Below, piece after piece: positions 57,225 to 64,000 of a stretch of 64,000 nt of DNA. The notes beneath the pieces were generated by a model that did not search any database, was not told the DNA's origin, and saw only the letters and a list, made by a program, of their open reading frames with translations. Within the stretch, counting starts at the first letter, position 1. Each line of letters opens with the position of its first letter. Origin of the DNA: Thauera sp. (GTDB lineage Bacteria > Pseudomonadota > Gammaproteobacteria > Burkholderiales > Rhodocyclaceae); contig JAFLDS010000002.1 in NCBI GenBank assembly GCA_017302295.1, forward strand, positions 1 through 64,000, in the 5' to 3' direction. A program made the position numbers and the translations under genes.

Positions 57225-59240
57225 TCAGCCGTGCCTGGACCAGAAGGTCAGCAGGACGAACACGCCGATGATCATCACGAAGGCGTACTGGTAGAGATGC
57301 CCCGTCTGGAACAGTCGCGAAATCTGCGCAATCCAGCCAACAAGCCGCGCCGTGCCATTGACAGCGATGCCGTCTATGACGCCCTGGTCGCCGATCTTCC
57401 ACAGGCCCTTGCCAAGCAGGCGCGAGCCACCGGCGAAGAACACCTCGTTGAAGCGATCGAAGTAGTACTTGTTGTCGAGCAGGACATACAGGGGCTTGAA
57501 AGTCCGCTGAATGGCCGCCGGAATGTCCGGCCTCACCATGTAGAAGAACCAGGCCAGCCCCACACCTCCCATCGCGAGCCAGAACGGCGCGGTCTGCAGA
57601 CCGTGGATCGCCATCGCCGTCGCGCCGTGGAAGTGGGCGGCGAGTTCCTTCAGGCCGACATGGTTATCGCCAACAAAGATCACGCCCTTGAACCAGTCGC
57701 CGAACAACATCGGTTGAATCGTCATGAAACCGATCACGACCGACGGAATGGCAAGCAACACCAGCGGCAGGGTGACGACCCAGGGCGACTCGTGCGGCTT
57801 CTGCCCGGGGGCGAGGCCGTGATGATGGTCGGCGGCGGGCTCCTCGTCGTCATGATCGCCGTGGTGACCGTGATGCGCCTGGCCGAAACGCTCCTCGCCA
57901 TGGAAGACGAGGAAATACATCCGGAACGAATAGAAGGCGGTCACGAAGACACCGAGCAGCACGCAGAACAGCGCATAGCCGGCCCCCGGGATCGTCGATG
58001 CATGAACCGCCTCGATGATCGAATCCTTCGAGTAAAAGCCGGAAAAGAAGGGGAAGCCGATCAGCGCCAGCGAGCCCAGCAACGAGGTGATCCAGGTGAT
58101 CGGCATGTACTTGCGCAGGCCGCCCATGTTCCGCATGTCCTGGTCGTGGTGCATGCCGATGATCACCGAACCGGCGCCCAGGAACAGCAAGGCCTTGAAG
58201 AAGGCATGCGTCATCAGGTGGAAAACTGCCGCCGAATACGCCGACACCCCGAGCGCAACCGTCATGTAGCCGAGCTGCGACAGGGTCGAGTAAGCGACGA
58301 CCCGCTTGATGTCGTTCTGGACGATGCCGAGGAAGCCCATGAACAGCGCCGTCGTGGCGCCGATGACCAGCACAAAGGACAAGGCCACGTCGGACAGTTC
58401 GAACAGCGGCGACATCCGGGCAACCATGAAAATCCCGGCCGTGACCATCGTCGCGGCATGGATCAGCGCGGAGATCGGCGTCGGGCCCTCCATCGAGTCG
58501 GGCAGCCAGACGTGCAAGGGCACCTGGGCGGACTTGCCCATCGCGCCAATGAACAGGCAGATGCAGATCGCCGTGATCAGGGACCAACCGGTGACCGCCA
58601 TCTCCTGCGACGCCAGCTCACCGGCTTTCGCGAACACCTCAGCATAGTTCAACGAACCCGCATAGGCCGCGATAAGCCCGATTCCGAGCAGGAAACCGAA
58701 GTCGCCGACCCTGTTCACCAGGAAGGCCTTGAGGTTCGCGTAGATCGCCGTCGGCCGCTCGTACCAGAAGCCGATCAGCAGGTATGAAACGAGGCCCACC
58801 GCTTCCCAGCCGAAAAACAGCTGCAGGAAGTTGTTGGACATCACCAGCATCAGCATCGAAAAGGTGAACAACGAGATGTAGCTGAAGAAGCGCTGATAGC
58901 CGGGATCCTCGGACATGTAGCCGATGGTGTAGATGTGCACCATCAGCGACACGAAGGTCACGACGAGCATCATCATCACGGTCAGCGCATCGACGAGGAA
59001 ACCGACCTCGAACTTGATGCCGCCTGCGACCATCCACGTGTAGACGGTACCGTTGAAGGTGTTGCCGGCCTGTACGTCCTGATAGATGAACACCGAGGCC
59101 ACGAAGGCGACCGCAACCCCCAGGATGGTGACGATGTGCGCGCCCGCACGTCCGATCATCTTCCCGAACAACCCGGCCAGAATGGCGCCGGCCAGCGGGG
59201 CCAGCGGCACGAGGAGATATAGCTTCTGCATGTCCGTCAT
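57225..59240 (-). CDS. nuoL: NADH-quinone oxidoreductase subunit L
   Basis: 671 residues, with the long C-terminal amphipathic helix (HL) after about residue 500 that braces the pump subunits, and a final anchor helix. Pump residues are in FFGWEAVGLVSYLLIGFW (Glu), GKSAQVPLHVWLPDSMEGP (Lys) and NDIKRVVAYSTLSQLGYM (Lys). An HHGHHGDHDDEEPAADHHHG stretch near 440-460 is a His/Asp-rich loop. MTDMQK offers a second start three codons in. GGAAG lies upstream. Confidence 0.97.
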   Translation of the reverse strand: MTDMQKLYLLVPLAPLAGAILAGLFGKMIGRAGAHIVTILGVAVAFVASVFIYQDVQAGNTFNGTVYTWMVAGGIKFEVGFLVDALTVMMMLVVTFVSLMVHIYTIGYMSEDPGYQRFFSYISLFTFSMLMLVMSNNFLQLFFGWEAVGLVSYLLIGFWYERPTAIYANLKAFLVNRVGDFGFLLGIGLIAAYAGSLNYAEVFAKAGELASQEMAVTGWSLITAICICLFIGAMGKSAQVPLHVWLPDSMEGPTPISALIHAATMVTAGIFMVARMSPLFELSDVALSFVLVIGATTALFMGFLGIVQNDIKRVVAYSTLSQLGYMTVALGVSAYSAAVFHLMTHAFFKALLFLGAGSVIIGMHHDQDMRNMGGLRKYMPITWITSLLGSLALIGFPFFSGFYSKDSIIEAVHASTIPGAGYALFCVLLGVFVTAFYSFRMYFLVFHGEERFGQAHHGHHGDHDDEEPAADHHHGLAPGQKPHESPWVVTLPLVLLAIPSVVIGFMTIQPMLFGDWFKGVIFVGDNHVGLKELAAHFHGATAMAIHGLQTAPFWLAMGGVGLAWFFYMVRPDIPAAIQRTFKPLYVLLDNKYYFDRFNEVFFAGGSRLLGKGLWKIGDQGVIDGIAVNGTARLVGWIAQISRLFQTGHLYQYAFVMIIGVFVLLTFWSRHG

Positions 59241-59252
59241 CGCGACGCTTCC

Positions 59253-59558
59253 TTAACCCTTGAGGCTGTCCAGATCATCCACATGGATGGTGCGCATGCT
59301 GCGGAACATGACGATAAGAATCGCCAGGCCGATCGCAGACTCGGCCGCAGCCACGGTGAGGATGAAGAAAACGAAAACCTGCCCGGCGATATCGCCAAGA
59401 TAGTGCGAGAACGCAATGAAGTTCATGTTGACCGCGAGCAGCATCAGCTCGATGGCCATCAACAGCACGATCAGGTTCTTCCGGTTCAGGAATATCCCGA
59501 CCACGCTGATCGCGAACAGGATCGCGCCCAGAATGAGATAGTGGGAAAGCGAAAGCAT
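59253..59558 (-). CDS. nuoK: NADH-quinone oxidoreductase subunit K
   Basis: 101 residues, three helices, the normal size. Starts [15 protein letters not shown]. The two conserved membrane Glu residues are in [15 protein letters not shown] and [14 protein letters not shown]; they form part of the proton path linked to quinone reduction. It lies between nuoJ (57 nt) and nuoL (12 nt). Confidence 0.97.
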   Translation of the reverse strand: MLSLSHYLILGAILFAISVVGIFLNRKNLIVLLMAIELMLLAVNMNFIAFSHYLGDIAGQVFVFFILTVAAAESAIGLAILIVMFRSMRTIHVDDLDSLKG

Positions 59559-59615
59559 CTATGACTCCCTGGTCGCGCCGGAATCAGTCCGGCGCTGTTC
59601 TTGTACGCGTGGCGT

Positions 59616-60218
59616 TTACTCTTTTTCGGCGGACATCTTCACCAGCTCGACGCGTCCCTCACGTCTGACTGCGACCTGGTCTGCCGGATTGACGTACTTG
59701 ACCCCTTTGCGCTTGCGCAGAGTCAGCGCGACCGCGGCGATCATCGCGACGAGCAGAACAAGCGACGCGAGCTCGAAGGGATAGACGAAGTCGGTATAAA
59801 GGACGCGCCCAAGCTCGCGCGTATTGCTGTAACCCTCCTGCGCTGCCGGAGGCGTCGGCATGGCGTCGAGTCCGAAGTAGCGTCCGCCCAGAACCATCAC
59901 CATCTCGATCAGGATCAGCACGCCGACAAGCGCGCCGACCGGTAGATAGCTCCAGAAGCCTTCGCGGATGCGGTCGAGATTGATGTCCAGCATCATGACC
60001 ACGAACAGGAACAGCACCATCACCGCCCCGACGTACACCATCACGAGCGTGATCGCGAGAAACTCTGCCTGAAGCAGGAGCCAGATCCCGCCCGCGTTGA
60101 AGAATGTCAGCACGAGGAACAACGCCGCATGGACGGGGTTGCGCACCGTGATGACTCTCAGCGCCGCGAAAACCATTATCACGGCGAGAAAGTAGAAGAC
60201 GAAGGTCTTGAATTCCAT
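59616..60218 (-). CDS. nuoJ: NADH-quinone oxidoreductase subunit J
   Basis: 200 residues with five helices. The conserved Tyr-rich helix 3 reads FLAITLVMVYVGAVMVLFLFVVMML, whose pi-bulge is involved in coupling. Helix 1-2 has VIMVFAALRVITVRNPVHAALFL. The C-terminal ~30 residues are charged and cytoplasmic. Between nuoI (33 nt) and nuoK. Confidence 0.96.
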   Translation of the reverse strand: MEFKTFVFYFLAVIMVFAALRVITVRNPVHAALFLVLTFFNAGGIWLLLQAEFLAITLVMVYVGAVMVLFLFVVMMLDINLDRIREGFWSYLPVGALVGVLILIEMVMVLGGRYFGLDAMPTPPAAQEGYSNTRELGRVLYTDFVYPFELASLVLLVAMIAAVALTLRKRKGVKYVNPADQVAVRREGRVELVKMSAEKE

Positions 60219-60251
60219 GTTTCTGACTCGCGGCGCCTGGGCGCCCTCCGG

Positions 60252-60737
60252 TTAGCGGTACTTTGCGTCCTGCTCGCGGTCGGCCGCGATCTGTGCCTCG
60301 TGCCGGTCGCCGACCGCCAGAAGCATCTGCTTGGTGTAATACAGATCACCCCGTTGCTCGCCGTGATACTCGAACACGCGAGTTTCAACGATCGCGTCCA
60401 CCGGACAAGCCTCCTCGCAAAAGCCGCAGAAGATGCACTTCGTCAGGTCGATGTCATATCGACTCGTGCGGCGCGATCCGTCATCGCGCTGCTCGGATTC
60501 GATGGTGATCGCCATCGCGGGGCAAATCGCCTCGCATAGCTTGCAGGCGATACACCGCTCCTCTCCATTCGGATAGCGGCGCAGCGCATGCAAACCCCGA
60601 AAACGGTTGCTCTGCGGCGTCTTCTCTTCGGGGAACTGCACGGTGATCTTGCGCTGGAAGAAATGACGTCCCGTCAGCGCCATGCCTTTCACCAGTTCCT
60701 TAAGGAACAGGCTACCGATCAAGTCCTTGGCACCCAT
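60252..60737 (-). CDS. nuoI: NADH-quinone oxidoreductase subunit I
   Basis: 161 residues from [11 protein letters not shown]; a TTG two codons earlier is also in frame. It binds clusters N6a and N6b through two ferredoxin motifs, [16 protein letters not shown] and [16 protein letters not shown], and the CCxP-less spacing is typical of NuoI. An N-terminal amphipathic helix lies on the membrane arm. It joins NuoG/NuoB electron flow to quinone and lies 10 nt after nuoH. Confidence 0.97.
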   Translation of the reverse strand: MGAKDLIGSLFLKELVKGMALTGRHFFQRKITVQFPEEKTPQSNRFRGLHALRRYPNGEERCIACKLCEAICPAMAITIESEQRDDGSRRTSRYDIDLTKCIFCGFCEEACPVDAIVETRVFEYHGEQRGDLYYTKQMLLAVGDRHEAQIAADREQDAKYR

Positions 60738-60747
60738 GCTCAATTCC

Positions 60748-61797
60748 TCACTTCCAGATCGACAGCGGCGACATCATCCACACCGCCACTACGAACACCC
60801 ACACGAGGGTGACGGGGATAAACACTTTCCAACCCAGACGCATGATCTGGTCGTACCGGAAGCGCGGGAAGGTTGCGCGCGCCCACAAGAACACGAACAG
60901 GATCATCGCCGTCTTCAGCGCGAGCCAGTGGAATCCGTCCGGGAGGAAACCGAAGGGCGAAAGCCATCCACCAAGGAACAGCACCGAGGTGAGGATGGAG
61001 ACCAGGATCATGTTCGCGTATTCGGCAAGGAAGAACAGCGCGAACGTCATGCCCGAATATTCGACCATGTGACCAGCGACGACCTCGGCCTCACCCTCGA
61101 CCACGTCGAAAGGGGCACGGTTCGTCTCGGCGATGCCGGAGATCAGATAAACGACGAACATCGGCAGCAGTGGCAGCCAGTTCCACGACAGGAAGGACAG
61201 CCCCATGTCGTGGAAACGGCCCTCCCCCTGCGAATGGACAATGTCCGTGAGATTCAGGCTGGCCGAGATCAGCAATACGCAGATCAGGGCGAAACCCATC
61301 GACACCTCATACGAAACCATCTGCGCAGCAGCACGCATTGCACCAAGGAAGGGATACTTCGAGTTCGACGCCCAACCGGCGATGATGACGCCGTAGACCT
61401 CCATCGAGGTGATCGCCAGCAGGAACAGCAGACCCGCGTTGACGTTCGCCAGTACCAGACCGTCGTCGAAAGGCACAACCGACCACGCCGCGAGCGCGGG
61501 TGCGATCGCGAGAATCGGACCAAGGATGAAAAGCCCCTTGTTCGAACCGCTCGGGACAATGATTTCCTTCAGCAGCAACTTCACGCCATCGGCGATCGGC
61601 TGCAGCAGTCCCGCCGGGCCAACGCGGTTCGGGCCGATCCGGACCTGCATGTAGCCGATGACCTTGCGCTCAGCTAGCGTCAGATACGCAACCGCGCCCA
61701 TCAGCGGCGCGACCACGGCGACGATTTTGATCAGCGTCCATACCGCCGGCCACGCAGGCCCGAACAGGTCGACGACCGGTTGCAGGAATCCTTCCAT
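60748..61797 (-). CDS. nuoH: NADH-quinone oxidoreductase subunit H
   Basis: 349 residues from [13 protein letters not shown]; the ATG shares one base with the nuoG stop (TGATG), so the longer open frame is rejected. Eight helices. The quinone-chamber blocks are [42 protein letters not shown], and [20 protein letters not shown] with its row of conserved Glu. It forms the quinone-binding site at the arm junction. Confidence 0.97.
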   Translation of the reverse strand: MEGFLQPVVDLFGPAWPAVWTLIKIVAVVAPLMGAVAYLTLAERKVIGYMQVRIGPNRVGPAGLLQPIADGVKLLLKEIIVPSGSNKGLFILGPILAIAPALAAWSVVPFDDGLVLANVNAGLLFLLAITSMEVYGVIIAGWASNSKYPFLGAMRAAAQMVSYEVSMGFALICVLLISASLNLTDIVHSQGEGRFHDMGLSFLSWNWLPLLPMFVVYLISGIAETNRAPFDVVEGEAEVVAGHMVEYSGMTFALFFLAEYANMILVSILTSVLFLGGWLSPFGFLPDGFHWLALKTAMILFVFLWARATFPRFRYDQIMRLGWKVFIPVTLVWVFVVAVWMMSPLSIWK

Positions 61798-64000
61798 CAG
61801 ATACGCTCCACGCTCAGTTGTGCGCCCATCGCTCCAAGCGCCGCGGTGGCCGCATGCGCCGCTGAGATCCGTACGCAACCTTCGGCCACGCCATCATCAG
61901 CGACAGCCGTGATTTGGATCTGCCCGGCGCCGCTCACCTTGACCTTGCTACCTGGCTCGATGCCAAGAGAAGCGAGCGTCGCGGGAGCAATGCGAGCCAC
62001 GGGTGCCGCTGCATCACGCGTCTTCTGGAGCGAAGGCGCGCGCCGCACCAGCGGATCCGTGAAATAGATGGGCACGTCGGCCACGCGCTCCAGACCGGTG
62101 CCGGCAGCCGTGCCCAACGCCACTTCAAGCCCTGCTACTCCGCCACCCAGCCTCGACGCGAGCTCACCGGAGAGCGCCTCGTCACGCACCGCTTCCGAAT
62201 CTGCGTAGTCAAAGCCGGCTGCCTCCAGCAGATTCCCGAGGACCCGCAGCACCTTCCACCCCGGACGGGTCTCGCCGTACGGGCGCGCCACCGCGTTGAA
62301 ACTCTGAGCACGGCCCTCGCAATTCACGAAGGTGCCCGATGTCTCGGTAAAAGGCGCGATCGGCAACAGAACATCGGCAACGTTCCGCAGCGAAGCGGAA
62401 GCGAATGAAGTCAATCCGACGACCAGTTGCGCCGAACCGAGAGCGACCATGGTCACAACCGGGTCCGCAACATCGAGTTCGGGTTCGACACCAAGCAGCA
62501 GGTAGGCCTTGCGCGGCTGCTCGGTCATCGTCCTGGCATTCAAGCCATCCGCGGCGGGCACAGCCTGCGCAAGGTATGCGCCAACGCTGTTCGCAGCGTC
62601 CCCGATCACGCCCGAGGTTCCGCCGGTGAGCCGAGCGATTTCCTGCGCCAGCACCTCGAGTTCCGCCGCGCGTTCATGCTGCGTGGCAAGATTGCCCAGC
62701 CAAACGGCAACCTTGGCGCCGGATGCCAGGCTGGCAGCGATCGCCCGTGCTTCGTCGGAAATCGCCTGCGGCAGCCTATCGCGCAGCGCCTCGCTCACCT
62801 CGACGCCCTTTGCGCCAGCCAACGCCGCTACCACCTGCGCCAGCGTCGTCACCATTGCGGACGGCGCAACGAGCGCACGGCTGCGCACCGGAATCAACCA
62901 GTTCTCCGCGTTCGGTCCAAGCGCGCACACCTGCAGGCCCCGCTTTGCCGCCTGCCGGACGCGTTGCGCAAGCAGAGGCGCATCCTTGCGAAGGAAACTT
63001 CCCACGACCAGCAGGCGGTCCAGTTCCCCTACACCTGCGATCGGCATGCCGAGCCATGGGGCACCGCTGCGCAGCCCGTCGGCACGGAAGTCAGCCTGGC
63101 GGAGTCGGGAGTCGACGTTGTCGGAGCCGATCGAACGCACCAGCCGTTGAAGCAGGTACAGCTCCTCGAGCGTCGAATGCGGCGAAGCCAAGGCGCCGAT
63201 GGATTCGGCACCGTAGTCCTTCGCGACACCGCGTAGTCCGTTAGCAACGAACTCGAGCGCGCTCTGCCAGTCGGTCGTCTTCCACTCGCTGCCCTGCTTG
63301 ATCATCGGTGCAGCGAGACGATCCTCGGCGTTCAGCCCTTCATACGAAAAGCGGTCCTTGTCCGACAGCCAGCATTCATTGACCGACTCATTCTCGAGCG
63401 GCAAAACGCGCTTCACGACATCGTGCTTCGTCTGTACGACCAAATTCGAGCCGAGCGAATCGTGCGGACTCACTGACTTGCGGCGGGACAGCTCCCACGT
63501 CCGCGCGGCGAAGCGGAAGGGCTTCGAAGTAAGCGCACCGACCGGGCACAGGTCGATTATGTTGCCGGAGAGCTCGGAATCGATCGTCTTCTCGATGAAA
63601 GGCATGATCTCCGCGTGCTCGCCGCGGAATGCCTGCCCGAGTTCCATCTCGCCGGCGATCTCGGCGGTGAACCTGACGCAGCGGGTGCAGTTGATGCAGC
63701 GCGTCATGTCGGTCGACACCAGCGAACCGAGGTTCTTGTTGAAGACGACCCGTTTCTCCTCCTGGTAGCGCGACGCACTCGCGCCGTAACCGACTGCGAG
63801 GTCCTGCAGCTGGCACTCGCCACCCTGGTCACAGATCGGGCAGTCGAGCGGGTGGTTGATGAGCAGAAACTCCATCACACCCTTCTGCGCTTTCACGGCC
63901 TGCTCGGAATGGGTCCACACCTTCATGCCGTTGGTGACCGGAGTTGCGCAAGCCGGCAGGGGCTTGGGCGCCTTTTCGACCTGGACCAGGCACATGCGGC
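61797..64000 (-). CDS. nuoG: NADH-quinone oxidoreductase subunit G, truncated by the window end
   Basis: About 734 residues are visible and the N-terminus lies beyond base 64000; the frame is still open at the edge ([18 protein letters not shown], part of the [2Fe-2S] N1b region). Cluster motifs seen are [20 protein letters not shown] and [21 protein letters not shown], followed by [13 protein letters not shown] and the molybdopterin-fold domain. The last ~130 residues, with [20 protein letters not shown] and [19 protein letters not shown], match the NuoG C-terminal beta domain. It relays electrons from NuoF to NuoI. Confidence 0.96.
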   Translation of the reverse strand, partial: RMCLVQVEKAPKPLPACATPVTNGMKVWTHSEQAVKAQKGVMEFLLINHPLDCPICDQGGECQLQDLAVGYGASASRYQEEKRVVFNKNLGSLVSTDMTRCINCTRCVRFTAEIAGEMELGQAFRGEHAEIMPFIEKTIDSELSGNIIDLCPVGALTSKPFRFAARTWELSRRKSVSPHDSLGSNLVVQTKHDVVKRVLPLENESVNECWLSDKDRFSYEGLNAEDRLAAPMIKQGSEWKTTDWQSALEFVANGLRGVAKDYGAESIGALASPHSTLEELYLLQRLVRSIGSDNVDSRLRQADFRADGLRSGAPWLGMPIAGVGELDRLLVVGSFLRKDAPLLAQRVRQAAKRGLQVCALGPNAENWLIPVRSRALVAPSAMVTTLAQVVAALAGAKGVEVSEALRDRLPQAISDEARAIAASLASGAKVAVWLGNLATQHERAAELEVLAQEIARLTGGTSGVIGDAANSVGAYLAQAVPAADGLNARTMTEQPRKAYLLLGVEPELDVADPVVTMVALGSAQLVVGLTSFASASLRNVADVLLPIAPFTETSGTFVNCEGRAQSFNAVARPYGETRPGWKVLRVLGNLLEAAGFDYADSEAVRDEALSGELASRLGGGVAGLEVALGTAAGTGLERVADVPIYFTDPLVRRAPSLQKTRDAAAPVARIAPATLASLGIEPGSKVKVSGAGQIQITAVADDGVAEGCVRISAAHAATAALGAMGAQLSVERI

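Overview
The window is ordinary core chromosome of a GC-rich betaproteobacterium. Gene content and order point to the Rhodocyclales (Thauera/Azoarcus type): sdhCDABE-gltA-sucA-sucB with a GntR regulator and mdh beside it, ribF-ileS-lspA-fkpB-ispH, xseB-ispA-dxs-folE2, ftsK-lolA-rarA-serS and a nuo operon. The genus is an inference from memory of gene order, not a measured assignment. Genes are densely packed, with many 1-8 nt overlaps, and no gene-free stretch exceeds 300 bases. The longest non-coding stretches are 42362-42623, 39476-39680, 48002-48204 and 23791-23985.

Layout. 1-12.7 kb: TCA cycle genes on the minus strand (sucB partial, sucA, gltA, sdhE, sdhB, sdhA, sdhD, sdhC), a GntR regulator, then mdh, a citrate-lyase-type CoA lyase and an MFS transporter on the plus strand. 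12.7-18 kb: AEC transporter, luciferase-like oxidoreductase, slyX, queG, tsaE, amiC. 18-24 kb: riboflavin kinase, IleRS, signal peptidase II, FKBP-type isomerase and IspH, followed by a long inverted-repeat element. 24-29.7 kb: a lone Rieske oxygenase divergent from the isoprenoid operon xseB-ispA-dxs, then folE2 and an AhpD-like protein. 29.7-33.5 kb: tRNA-Ser(CGA) and a pqi lipid-transport operon in which PqiA is two genes. 33.6-37.9 kb: three glycoside hydrolases. 37.9-41 kb: a DUF2242 lipoprotein, a YihY membrane protein, two identical tRNA-Arg(ACG) genes and a DnaJ-like protein. 41-50.3 kb: serS, a small Cys-rich protein, rarA, lolA, ftsK, a Crp/Fnr regulator, trxB and an Smr protein with a triplicated N-terminal motif. 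50.3-54.1 kb: glnB, nadE, a FemAB/GNAT-like protein and a Nudix hydrolase. 54.1-64 kb: nuoN to nuoG, with nuoG cut by the window end.

Functionally the window links central carbon oxidation (TCA cycle), respiration (complex I and II) and NAD supply with its control (NadE, PII, ADP-ribose pyrophosphatase), plus isoprenoid precursors, envelope maintenance and division. I found no CRISPR array, prophage, insertion sequence, toxin-antitoxin pair or defence island, and nothing I would call a clearly new system. The best second-look items are the 94-bp inverted-repeat element after ispH, the triplicated motif in the Smr protein, the AT-rich rare-codon island inside tsaE, the orphan Rieske oxygenase beside the isoprenoid operon, the glycoside hydrolase trio and the GntR/mdh palindrome.
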